From positions 1-53,736 of IMG/VR virus record IMGVR_UViG_3300037485_000603: 53,736 nt of DNA; one strand, written 5' to 3'. The notes under the pieces were generated by a model. The model was not told the origin of the DNA. It did not search any database and saw only the letters and a list, made by a program, of their open reading frames with translations. This stretch comes from a virus. The translations under genes were made by a program, and so were the position numbers. Positions 1 to 6,690 of the stretch are shown one piece after another (position 1 is the first letter of the stretch; each line of letters opens with the position of its first letter).

Positions 1-226
1 TCATATTGACGGGGGTAGTTTCTGAAATATATGGGGGTGGGGTTGGGGGAATGGGAATGAAAGGGGGGGTGATTTGTATGAGTGGATTAGGGGTATTTGT
101 ATGAGTGGATTAGAGCGTAAGCTGGAGGAGGGTGGTCATCGCCGCCAAGCCCCCCTCCCCCGTGGGTGCCCTCCCGCTCCCGCCCTCCCGCTCGCCCGCC
201 CGTGTACACGCGCACGCGTTTCAACG
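1..226. other. G-rich left-edge intergenic region
   Basis: No convincing gene is present. The plus strand carries runs of G at 11-15, 33-37, 39-42, 45-49, 53-55 and 63-69. The four runs between 33 and 55 fit the G3+N1-7 pattern of an intramolecular G-quadruplex. A 19-bp direct repeat follows at 72-90 and 95-113. The 200-226 stretch is rich in CG with short palindromes. Because it lies just downstream of the terminase small subunit gene, a role in packaging initiation or in spacing from a terminase large subunit gene beyond the edge is possible but unproven. Confidence 0.5.
72..113. repeat. 19-bp direct repeat, two copies
   Basis: The two copies, 72-90 and 95-113, are identical over 19 bp (ATTTGTATGAGTGGATTAG) and start 23 bp apart. 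They lie next to a G-rich stretch downstream of the terminase small subunit gene. Repeats in this position can be protein-binding sites, but no function can be assigned from sequence. Confidence 0.7.
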
Positions 227-880
227 CTAGTCGGTGCCGGTCTTGCCGGCCACTAGGCGCAGGTGCTGCGCGAGGTCGCGCTTGAGTGCGTCAGGCGTTG
301 CACCCGGCGCCTTGTTGCCGGCATCGGGCTCACGGAACAGGCCAGAGGCGCGGGCCATCAGTTCGAGGGCTCTCATCTGGACCATGTCCGACCCGGCCTT
401 ACTGTGCGCCAGAAGCCTTCGCATCACGTACCGCTTCGTCGCCGCCATGTCTTCCGCCAGCGCTTCCTGCGTCTCTTCCCATGCTTCCGCGATCAGCGCT
501 TTGATCCTTGGATTGCGTCCCAGGCGATGCGCCATGACCGCCACGCTCTCATCTGTGGCGCCTGATCCATACGCATCCCGATAGGACTGTTTCAGGCTCT
601 TCCCCTCGATGACCCCTCGGGCGAAGGCGATTTGCTTGGGTGTCAGAGGCTTGACCCTCCTGTAATCAGGTGCCCCTCTTAACTGTCCGTCCTTCCTGGT
701 CCCTGGCTGCGGTGATGCCCAGGCGGCCTGTTCCGCTTCGCTCCCTTCCGGGCCGGGCTCTTGTGCGTTTACACGCTCTAGGTCCGCCTCCGCCTCTTGC
801 AGAGCCTCCAGGTACTCCATAGGGTCCGCCTTCTTCCCCCTCGCTGCCCGGGCCCGTTCAATCCCTGATGTTTCGTACAT
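227..880 (-). CDS. terS: terminase small subunit (probable)
   Basis: A 217-residue protein whose residues 79-105 read LTPKQIAFARGVIEGKSL followed by a Y-x-x-A-Y pattern. This is the DNA-binding helix-turn-helix region typical of phage terminase small subunits of the Terminase_2 type, which recognise the packaging site and load the large subunit. The N-terminal 75 residues are charged and low in complexity. The C-terminal half is helical and could form the oligomerisation region. It starts at ATG 880, upstream of which lies a divergent control region. Transcription runs leftward out of the window, where the large terminase subunit would be expected. A generic phage HTH protein is the main alternative. 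Confidence 0.65.
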   Translation of the reverse strand: MYETSGIERARAARGKKADPMEYLEALQEAEADLERVNAQEPGPEGSEAEQAAWASPQPGTRKDGQLRGAPDYRRVKPLTPKQIAFARGVIEGKSLKQSYRDAYGSGATDESVAVMAHRLGRNPRIKALIAEAWEETQEALAEDMAATKRYVMRRLLAHSKAGSDMVQMRALELMARASGLFREPDAGNKAPGATPDALKRDLAQHLRLVAGKTGTD

Positions 881-908
881 ACCTATGCTTCCATCCAGTG
901 GTGTTCAC

Positions 909-937
909 ATTATCCACAGGTTGTTCAAACAGGGCAA
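909..937 (-). promoter_or_regulatory. sigma70-like promoter for terS
   Basis: Read on the minus strand there is a -35 hexamer TTGCCC (932-937), a 17-nt spacer and a -10 hexamer GATAAT (909-914), about 30 bases before the terS start. The spacing is optimal and the -10 matches five of six consensus bases. Two DnaA-box-like 9-mers overlap it (910-918) or abut it (939-947), so DnaA binding could repress this promoter; that is inference. Confidence 0.5.
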
Positions 938-1022
938 GTTGTCCACATCTGTGGATAAGCCTTAGATTTGCCTCATTTTTGAGCATTTACCTATGAAGCC
1001 CTGTGGACAACTTTGTGGACAA
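910..1022. other. candidate replication origin with five DnaA-box-like 9-mers
   Basis: Two exact consensus DnaA boxes TTATCCACA occur at 910-918 (plus) and 950-958 (minus). Three one-mismatch boxes TTGTCCACA occur at 939-947 (plus), 1002-1010 (minus) and 1014-1022 (minus). An AT-rich stretch of about 40 bp (959-1000) separates the two groups and could serve as an unwinding element. The cluster sits in the divergent intergenic region between terS and the plus-strand early operon. DnaA boxes in plasmid and some phage origins (for example P1 oriR) recruit host DnaA, so this element suggests host-DnaA-dependent initiation. Function is inferred from motif density only. Confidence 0.65.
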
Positions 1023-1341
1023 CTCGCTGGAAGCTCCGATCTATTTTTTTCCATACCCAGGTAGCCATGCCCCCCTTGCGCGTCTCCTGAGCCCTTCTAG
1101 GCCCCTTCCTGCGGCATGTATGTTCATACAGGTTTGTCCCTTGGGTTTACTTGGTCTTCTGTCCCTGCTACTCACGCGTGCGGGCGCACACGTTCGTCAG
1201 CTAGTCATCCGGGCTCTGCTCTGCTAGTGCATTTATCTCGCAAAACCCTATTGCAAGCACCCGTTTACCACGGTATGCTCGCGGTGCCCGCAAGGGCCCC
1301 CGCAGCGAAGGTCGCAGCGGCGGTAGAAAGGAGCGATTGAG
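1023..1341. other. intergenic leader between candidate origin and early operon
   Basis: About 300 bp without a credible gene. It contains a T-rich tract near 1043-1050, several C-rich tracts, a promoter-like sequence at 1251-1279 and the ribosome binding site AAAGGAG before the ATG at 1342. Short reading frames here lack ribosome binding sites and protein-like composition. The 3 prime part probably forms the 5 prime untranslated leader of the SprT-MoxR-VWA operon. Confidence 0.5.
1251..1279 (+). promoter_or_regulatory. sigma70-like promoter for the 1342-6923 operon
   Basis: A -35 hexamer TTGCAA (1251-1256), a 17-nt spacer and a -10 hexamer TATGCT (1274-1279) lie about 60 bases before the first gene of the plus-strand operon. 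The arrangement is nearly identical to the promoter-like sequence at 10698-10726 (TTGCAC, 17 nt, TATGCT), which argues that both are read by the host major sigma factor early in infection. A near-copy of the dispersed heptamer (GTTTACC, 1263-1269) falls inside the spacer. Confidence 0.6.
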
Positions 1342-1926
1342 ATGGCTACACGCGAAGACTGGCTCATGTCCCTCGTGGATGAAGTACGCCCCCTGTTCGA
1401 GGCGCACACTGGCGCCCCCTTGCCCGCCCGCATCCGCGTGGCTTGCGGCTTCCCATCTTCTGCCCGCCGCTCGGGCGCCATCGGTGAGTGCTGGGCCGAC
1501 GCTAGCTCAAAAGATGGGCACTTCGAGATCCTGATCTCGCCCGTCCTGGACGACCCCGCGACGGTCGCAGCCACCCTGGTGCATGAGCTTTGCCATAGCC
1601 TGCCGGGTTCGATGAACCACAGCAAGACCTTCGCCACCCACGCAGCGAACATGGGCCTTGCCCCCGGCGCGAAGGGTTGGAAGAGCACCGGACCGGGCGT
1701 GGACTTCGACTCGCGCTACGGCGCGATCCTGGGTGCCCTTGGTGCCTATCCCCATGCCCAGCTTGTTATGTCTGACAAGCCAAGGCAAGCCACCAGGATG
1801 CTGAAAGCGGTTTGCCCTAGCTGCGGATACACGATCAGGTTGACGAAGAAGTGGGCCGATATGGGCCTGCCTTTGTGCCATCAGGATGGCGAGCAATTCG
1901 CCCTCGAAACCAGCGACGAGGAGTAA
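1342..1926 (+). CDS. SprT-like zinc metalloprotease
   Basis: A 194-residue protein with the zinc protease signature HELCH at residues 81-85 and a downstream NHSKTF segment whose His93 is a likely third ligand. These are hallmarks of the SprT/Spartan family, which act on proteins associated with DNA. The C-terminus carries a zinc-ribbon-like pattern (Cys158, Cys161, Cys179, His180), also common in SprT-like proteins. The start follows an AAAGGAG ribosome binding site. It is the first gene of the early operon, next to the candidate origin and directly ahead of an AAA ATPase, so a role in removing host or phage proteins from DNA is plausible but inferred. Confidence 0.8.
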   Translation: MATREDWLMSLVDEVRPLFEAHTGAPLPARIRVACGFPSSARRSGAIGECWADASSKDGHFEILISPVLDDPATVAATLVHELCHSLPGSMNHSKTFATHAANMGLAPGAKGWKSTGPGVDFDSRYGAILGALGAYPHAQLVMSDKPRQATRMLKAVCPSCGYTIRLTKKWADMGLPLCHQDGEQFALETSDEE

Positions 1927-1930
1927 AGAG

Positions 1931-3442
1931 ATGAACACCAAGATTCTTCAGACCCTGCTGGCCCTGCCCGGGGCCCAGCTTGCCCGGGCCGCCAATGCCT
2001 TGTGCGGCGCCGCCGAGCGCACGAAGGTCGAGGCCGCCCAGGCCCTCGCCTCGCGCATCAGCGCGGGACTCTGCACGATGGAAGACGTCCGCCGCGCAAC
2101 CGCAACAGCCGGCACTCTCCCCGTCGGCGGGCTCGCTCCCCAGGCTCCAGCGCAGTTCCAGGCTCGCGTGTCGGTCAGCGCACCGACCCCGGCATTCCCC
2201 CCCCTGCCCGACCCTCGGATTGACGCAGCCGCCCAGGTAGCCGCCCGGGCCGAGGCCGAGGCCCTGCGCCTCGCCTCCCAGGTGCAGGCACTCGCCGCAT
2301 TGACGCAGACGCACAACAACGGGTTCGCCCGCGTACAAAGCGAGATATCCATCCTCGGCACGACCCTGGCCCAGGGTCTGGGCTCCCTGCGGGCAGAGGT
2401 CGCCACGCTGCGCGACTCGGGTCCCGAGGTCCGCAGCGAGATCGCTGCCCAGGTAGCCACCGCTTTGGCGCCCCTGCTCGCCCAGGCCACGCCGGAGACG
2501 GCTCCCGCAATCATCGCCTCGGTGGCCGCACCTACAGGGCAGCGCTCGACCCTGGAGGTGTTCGGGTTTGATCTGAACGATGCCAAGGGCAACCCCGTCA
2601 TGGTCGATACATGGGCAGATCCCCAGGCCGAGCAGGTCGATCCCTGCTATATCTGGACTGCCCCCCTCCTGCGCCGCATCATCATCGGCGCCGAAACCGG
2701 GCTTTGGCTCGGTGGCCCCAAGGGGACCGGGAAAAGCGAGGCCTTGCGCCAATTCGCCGCCCGCACCGGGCGCAGGTACACCCGCATCAACTTCCGAAAG
2801 TACACCAGTTCCGAGGAATACATCGGCGGCACGGGTCTGGCCGGCGGCGCAACCGCGTTCCAACCCGGACCCTTTTTGCAGGCGTTTACACACCCTGGTT
2901 GTGTCGTGCTGCTCGACGAGATAAGCAACGCCGACCCCGGGGAGCTAGCCCCGCTAAACGGGCTGCTGGAGCCCCGCGCCGCAGTCAGCATCGGCGGCAG
3001 TGTCTGGCGCCGCGCCCCCGGTGTTTACATCGCCGCCGCCGATAACACGCTCGGGTCGGGTGACCAGTCGGGCCGGTACGCCGGCACCCGGGGGATGAAC
3101 AGTGCCCTTATGGACCGCTTTGGTCTTGTTGCGAGGATGGACTACCTGCCCAAACAGCTTGAGATCGATGCCCTGCGCCGCCACACAGGCTGCTCCCAGG
3201 CCCTGGCCGAGCACGTCATGGGCGCGATCCAGGTATGCCGCGCCAAGGTCGACACAGGCGAGGTCGTGGACGCGCCCAGCATCCGCAGCGCGGTGGCCTT
3301 TATTCGGGCACTGCGCTTGATGCCAGTAGCTGAAGCCTGGGCGGACACCATCGTTGCCCGCCAGCCGGTCGAGTCCCATCCCGCCCTGGCCGCGATCTAC
3401 TCCGCGACGATCAACCACGAAACCATCGAGGCCGCACTGTGA
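1931..3442 (+). CDS. MoxR/CobS-like AAA+ ATPase
   Basis: A 503-residue protein if started at ATG 1931, which has AGGAG seven bases upstream; an in-frame ATG at 1886 lies inside the previous gene. Residues 1-200 are helical and Ala/Glu rich. An AAA+ core follows with Walker A GPKGTGKS (262-269), Walker B CVVLLDE (324-330), a sensor-1 like AADN (369-372) and a conserved Arg396 in ALMDRFG. This matches MoxR and cobaltochelatase CobS type ATPases, which act with a VWA protein to remodel a target complex. The next gene encodes exactly such a partner and overlaps by 4 bp. The substrate is unknown; metal chelatase activity is not expected without the CobN subunit. Confidence 0.85.
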   Translation: MNTKILQTLLALPGAQLARAANALCGAAERTKVEAAQALASRISAGLCTMEDVRRATATAGTLPVGGLAPQAPAQFQARVSVSAPTPAFPPLPDPRIDAAAQVAARAEAEALRLASQVQALAALTQTHNNGFARVQSEISILGTTLAQGLGSLRAEVATLRDSGPEVRSEIAAQVATALAPLLAQATPETAPAIIASVAAPTGQRSTLEVFGFDLNDAKGNPVMVDTWADPQAEQVDPCYIWTAPLLRRIIIGAETGLWLGGPKGTGKSEALRQFAARTGRRYTRINFRKYTSSEEYIGGTGLAGGATAFQPGPFLQAFTHPGCVVLLDEISNADPGELAPLNGLLEPRAAVSIGGSVWRRAPGVYIAAADNTLGSGDQSGRYAGTRGMNSALMDRFGLVARMDYLPKQLEIDALRRHTGCSQALAEHVMGAIQVCRAKVDTGEVVDAPSIRSAVAFIRALRLMPVAEAWADTIVARQPVESHPALAAIYSATINHETIEAAL

Positions 3443-5040
3443 CCCAGGTAACAGACACCATCCGCGCCCTGCTCGGGCGCCCGACGATCCACGGGTATCA
3501 GGCCCGCCACGGCCTGGAAACTTTCGCGCACGTTGCTTGCTCGTCCCTTGGCCTGCCCCCCGTGCGCGTCCACTGGCAGGCCGGGGTCCAGACTGCGGCA
3601 ATCAACCGCAGCGGGGATCTGATGCTCTCGGATATCCGCGACGACGCCCAGGTGCGCCGGGCGCAATTTGTCCGCTGGGTCGGGTACGTGGTCCACGAAC
3701 TCCTCCACCGGCGGTATACGGACTTTGGCGCCAGGGATGGCCGGTCTTACGTGGACGCGCTCCACAACGCCCTCGAAGACGCATGGATCGAGTCCCGGGC
3801 CATCCGCGAGGGACTGCTCGGCAACATCTCCGGGGTACTCCGCGAGCTTATCGACGGGATGACTTCCGAGGCTATCGCCTCGGGCCATGACTGGTCCGAT
3901 CCCCGTCAGTATCCCTACAGTATTGCCGTTTACACGCGCCCCCATGCCAGCATCAAGGCCCCGGTGCCGGCCACGCTCCTGCCGGTATGGCGCGAGGCCC
4001 TGGCACGTATCGCCCTGGCCAATAGCTCGCATGACACCCTGGCAGTGGCCCGCTGGGTATACGACCAACTGCAGATCCCGCCGCAGCAACAGCAGCAGCA
4101 GCAACAGCAGCAGCAACAGCAGGGCAAAGCCGGAGGCGCCCAGGCAGGAGGCGCCCAGGCAGGCGACGCCCAGGCAGGCGACGCCCAGGACGCCCAAGAC
4201 GGAAAACCCCGGGCCGGATACGCCGAGGTGCCCGACGCTGGCCCCGCGCAGGCCCCTAAGGCGCACCAGGGCACGCTCGAAACCGAGCCCGAGATGCAGG
4301 GCGGCGGCGGCGCGGGATTCGGGCCTACCGGGGTTCTGGAGCGCGCCGCACTGCACTCGTTTGACCGCTACGAGATCAAACATCAGATCCCGGGCGGACT
4401 GCGCTATCAAGTTCGCCGACTACTGGAGTGCTCCGGGCGCGAAGACCTGGACTCGCACCGGCTCGCTGGTAGCCTGGACACGCGGCGCATCGCCGCCTCG
4501 GCCTGGACCGAAAGGGTCTTCGCCCGCCGGATCGAGGAGGCCGGGATCGAGGCCGCTGTAGTTGTTCTGCTCGACATGAGCGGGTCGATGGGTGGCGAAC
4601 GTGCTCCGGTCGCTATCCCTGCCGCCCTGGCCCTGCTGGAGACTGTCGAGGCGGCGCAAGCCTCGGTCATGGGTGCAGTTTTTGGCGACGAGGTGGCGCC
4701 CTTCAAGCGCTGGACCGAGACAACCCGCCGCGTCACTCCCCAGGCCCGCCGCCTGATGCTGGCCGGGGGGACCAATGACTACTACGCTATCCGATGGGCG
4801 CACGATCAACTCCTGCGCCACCCTGCGCCACGCAAGGTTGTCCTGGTCTTAACCGACGGAGTCGGGGACGGGTACAAGGCTCGCGCCCAGATTGCTAGCG
4901 GCTCGCGCCTGGGTGTCCAGACCATCGGTATCGGGATACAGGCAGACGTCTCCAATGTCTACGGGCACGGCTCACCCTGCGTTGTGTCGCTGGCAGACCT
5001 GGGTTCTGTCGCATTCCAGCAAATCAAGCAAGCCGCTTGA
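3439..5040 (+). CDS. CobT-like VWA-domain protein
   Basis: A 533-residue protein starting at GTG 3439, overlapping the ATPase stop codon by 4 bp, so translation is coupled. The N-terminal half has HELLH (86-90) and an LEDAWIE segment (112-118), as found in the helical region of CobT-like proteins. A glutamine tract and a Gly-Ala-Gln repeat (residues 216-254) form a flexible linker. The C-terminal VWA domain has the metal-binding MIDAS motif DMSGS (379-383), a following Thr in GGTND (443-447) and TDG (472-474). MoxR-VWA pairs work as ATP-driven remodelling or chelatase machines. The HELLH could be a true zinc site or structural; this cannot be told from sequence alone. Confidence 0.85.
   Translation: MTQVTDTIRALLGRPTIHGYQARHGLETFAHVACSSLGLPPVRVHWQAGVQTAAINRSGDLMLSDIRDDAQVRRAQFVRWVGYVVHELLHRRYTDFGARDGRSYVDALHNALEDAWIESRAIREGLLGNISGVLRELIDGMTSEAIASGHDWSDPRQYPYSIAVYTRPHASIKAPVPATLLPVWREALARIALANSSHDTLAVARWVYDQLQIPPQQQQQQQQQQQQQGKAGGAQAGGAQAGDAQAGDAQDAQDGKPRAGYAEVPDAGPAQAPKAHQGTLETEPEMQGGGGAGFGPTGVLERAALHSFDRYEIKHQIPGGLRYQVRRLLECSGREDLDSHRLAGSLDTRRIAASAWTERVFARRIEEAGIEAAVVVLLDMSGSMGGERAPVAIPAALALLETVEAAQASVMGAVFGDEVAPFKRWTETTRRVTPQARRLMLAGGTNDYYAIRWAHDQLLRHPAPRKVVLVLTDGVGDGYKARAQIASGSRLGVQTIGIGIQADVSNVYGHGSPCVVSLADLGSVAFQQIKQAA
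4084..4195 (+). repeat. CAG/CAA tract and 15-bp repeats encoding a linker
   Basis: Thirteen consecutive glutamine codons (4084-4122) are followed by about four copies of a 15-bp unit encoding Gly-(Gly/Asp)-Ala-Gln-Ala. Both lie between the helical region and the VWA domain of the CobT-like gene. They encode a disordered linker and are prone to slippage, so length may vary among relatives or assemblies. Confidence 0.85.
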
Positions 5041-5084
5041 AACCAGTAGCCCCCCACTGGGGGTATCAACAGGAGTGTTTAAAC

Positions 5085-5273
5085 GTGACTTCAATTTTGG
5101 ACATTTATCACCGACCGACGGTTTCGCGCGAGTACAAAACAGCCGACGATTTCGCCGCGCAAGTAGTCGGCTCAGAGGATCTGGACGAGATCGATATCGT
5201 CGCGCTGGAGACCGATGCAAAAGAGTTTTGGCGCGGTTGCCGCGTGGACTTCCCCGTGGGGGCGCAGCAATGA
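5085..5273 (+). CDS. small acidic protein of unknown function
   Basis: A 62-residue acidic protein with no recognised domain. The start chosen is GTG 5085 because AGGAG lies at 5071-5075; an in-frame TTG at 5037 overlapping the previous gene is an alternative. The spacer between the ribosome binding site and the start is occupied by the palindrome GTTTAAAC (5077-5084), a relative of the dispersed GTTTACA motif. It ends in a 4-bp overlap with the next gene. Confidence 0.6.
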   Translation: MTSILDIYHRPTVSREYKTADDFAAQVVGSEDLDEIDIVALETDAKEFWRGCRVDFPVGAQQ

Positions 5274-5593
5274 TTGACTCAATCATCAGAGCCCTGGACG
5301 CCGGCAGGGACTGCGCAATAGCCGCAGGCGAGGCGGACTATCAATACGCCCAGCGACTCGACCGCCAGGGTATGCAGGGCTCCGCCGCCCGGGCGAACGA
5401 TAGCTACAGGCAGCGCATGGCCGCGCTGCAGGTGATCGAGACGGCACGGGCGCAAGCGCGACTGCTCCCGGAACTGATGGACGCACTGCGCTGGGCGCTG
5501 TCCCAGGTGGAGGACGACATGGACCCGGACCACCGGGCCGCGCTCACCGCAGCCCGCAAGGTGCTGGCCCTGGCCGAGGAGGGGCAGCCATGA
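5270..5593 (+). CDS. hypothetical helical protein
   Basis: A 107-residue protein starting at ATG 5270, which overlaps the preceding stop codon. It is almost entirely predicted helix, Ala/Arg/Asp rich, with spaced Leu and Ala suggestive of a coiled coil or helical bundle. No catalytic motif is visible. It belongs to the SprT-MoxR-VWA operon and is translationally coupled on both sides. Confidence 0.7.
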   Translation: MIDSIIRALDAGRDCAIAAGEADYQYAQRLDRQGMQGSAARANDSYRQRMAALQVIETARAQARLLPELMDALRWALSQVEDDMDPDHRAALTAARKVLALAEEGQP

Positions 5594-5889
5594 ACAAAAA
5601 AGGCGCAATGCAGGCATCCCGTTACTGCGTCCATGTCTACCGATGGGGGCGCAACTGGACCATGTCCTGCCCTTGGGACATGTCCAGCCCGATGGGGCAC
5701 TACACCGTGCATCAGTACTCGACCTACGTCCAGGCCCGCCGCGCCGCAGCCTGCGCCCGGGCAGAGGTTGTCCTGTCCATGATGGGTCGCCTGTCCGAGG
5801 AGGCTCGGGCAGAGATCCATTGGTATTCATCCGATCCGTACAAGGATCGTTCGTTCCGTGCCCTGGTTAAGGCCGGTCTTAGCGTGTAA
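5590..5889 (+). CDS. hypothetical protein
   Basis: A 99-residue protein rich in aromatic residues, Met and Ser, with no recognised family. It starts in a 4-bp overlap with the preceding gene. Its TAA stop codon lies inside a GTGTAAAC copy of the dispersed motif (5884-5891), which is followed at once by the ribosome binding site of the next gene. Confidence 0.65.
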   Translation: MNKKGAMQASRYCVHVYRWGRNWTMSCPWDMSSPMGHYTVHQYSTYVQARRAAACARAEVVLSMMGRLSEEARAEIHWYSSDPYKDRSFRALVKAGLSV

Positions 5890-5901
5890 ACAGGAGACGT
5901 C

Positions 5902-6264
5902 ATGGAAAGGCGGGAGTACTACGGACAGATCCAGTGCGTAGAGAATCGTTTCGCCGCCAGGATTTGGCGATCCCGGAACGAAGAAATTCCGGACTGCGAG
6001 CCGTTCGGAATGTCCTCGGACTACGAGGTGGATCCGTGGAGGTTGGTCCACGAGAAGGAGTTTTTGAGGAAGGTCATGGAAAACACCTTCCTCACCCCGA
6101 GGGAAATGCGGGTAATTGATGAGCGTTTTTTCAGCGATCAAACGCTGGATGAGATTGCTCATCGGCACGACATAACGCGGGAGAGAGTCCGCCAGATACT
6201 GGAAAAAGCCCTTAGGAAACTGAGGATAGTTGCTAGCAGGGAGTTTAAACATGAACACGCATAA
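5902..6264 (+). CDS. sigma-70 region-4-like DNA-binding protein
   Basis: A 120-residue protein whose C-terminal half resembles sigma region 4. LTPREMRVIDERFF (64-77) is followed by a helix-turn-helix at about 81-108 containing TLDEIAHRHDITRERVRQI, the segment that contacts the -35 element in sigma-70 proteins. The N-terminal 60 residues show no region 2, so it is unlikely to act as a complete sigma factor. It may redirect host RNA polymerase or act as a DNA-binding regulator of later phage genes. ATG 5902 follows AGGAG at good spacing. Confidence 0.75.
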   Translation: MERREYYGQIQCVENRFAARIWRSRNEEIPDCEPFGMSSDYEVDPWRLVHEKEFLRKVMENTFLTPREMRVIDERFFSDQTLDEIAHRHDITRERVRQILEKALRKLRIVASREFKHEHA

Positions 6265-6619
6265 GCTCGCCATTGGGATCATCCGAGAGGTTGCTCTCGG
6301 GAAGCGCGAGGCATGGGATGTTCTGTGCCTCGTGGCCGAGCATGAGCCCGACGCACTGTGCCGGTCACTCGGGATCTCGATCCCTCCCGGCTATGCCCGG
6401 GGAGGGTCAGCGACCCCGTCATGGGTCGAGGAGGCCCGCCAGTTCACCGTGGCGGGCAATAAGATCATGGCGATCAAGCACGTCCGAACCCATAGGGGCT
6501 ATAGCCTCAAGCAGGCGAAGGACGTTGTCGAGTACGCCGCAGGCTTGAGCAGCCAGGATGCCATGCGCGAGGCTCTGGCTACCTGGGTTCCCCCGTCAAT
6601 CAACGAATGCCCGTTCTGA
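6251..6619 (+). CDS. protein with ribosomal L7/L12 C-terminal-like domain
   Basis: A 122-residue protein. Residues 67-98 contain AGNKIMAIKHVRTHRGYSLK and then QAKDVVE, closely matching the L7/L12 C-terminal signature in which a K-x-x-x-I-K-x-V-R helix is followed by a L-K-x-A-K-D-x-V-E helix. In ribosomes this domain binds translation factors. Phage-encoded L12-type proteins are known from environmental phages. The first 60 residues are unrelated to the L12 dimerisation domain. The ATG is directly preceded by GTTTAAAC (6243-6250) and overlaps the previous gene by 14 bp. A role in steering translation factors is inference; many short proteins reuse this fold. Confidence 0.65.
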   Translation: MNTHKLAIGIIREVALGKREAWDVLCLVAEHEPDALCRSLGISIPPGYARGGSATPSWVEEARQFTVAGNKIMAIKHVRTHRGYSLKQAKDVVEYAAGLSSQDAMREALATWVPPSINECPF

Positions 6620-6621
6620 TC

Positions 6622-6690
6622 ATGACCGACCGCAATCTTTTGATCGTTTACATAATCATCACGATCCTGCTGCTGACCGGGGTCATATGA
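6622..6690 (+). CDS. 22-residue hydrophobic membrane peptide
   Basis: A 22-codon frame consisting of a short polar start followed by a continuous Ile/Leu/Val stretch long enough to span a membrane. It begins 2 bases after the preceding stop and ends in a 4-bp overlap with the next gene, the same coupling used throughout this operon. A GTTTACA motif lies inside it (6646-6652). It may be a real membrane peptide or simply a translational coupler. Confidence 0.45.
   Translation: MTDRNLLIVYIIITILLLTGVI

Noticed and set aside
74-256. 60-codon plus-strand frame at the left edge
   Set aside because: Low-complexity Pro/Arg/Ala composition, no ribosome binding site, and it overlaps the terS 3 prime end.
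1835-2893. 352-codon minus-strand frame opposite the MoxR-like ATPase
   Set aside because: The plus strand has clear Walker motifs; this frame is Gly-rich complement with no start signals.
3397-4410. 337-codon minus-strand frame opposite the VWA gene
   Set aside because: It contains a polyleucine tract that is only the complement of the glutamine tract, and no ribosome binding site.
5048-5063. Terminator after the VWA gene
   Set aside because: A CCCCC/GGGGG hairpin with a 3-nt loop is present but no T tract follows, and the next ribosome binding site is immediately downstream.
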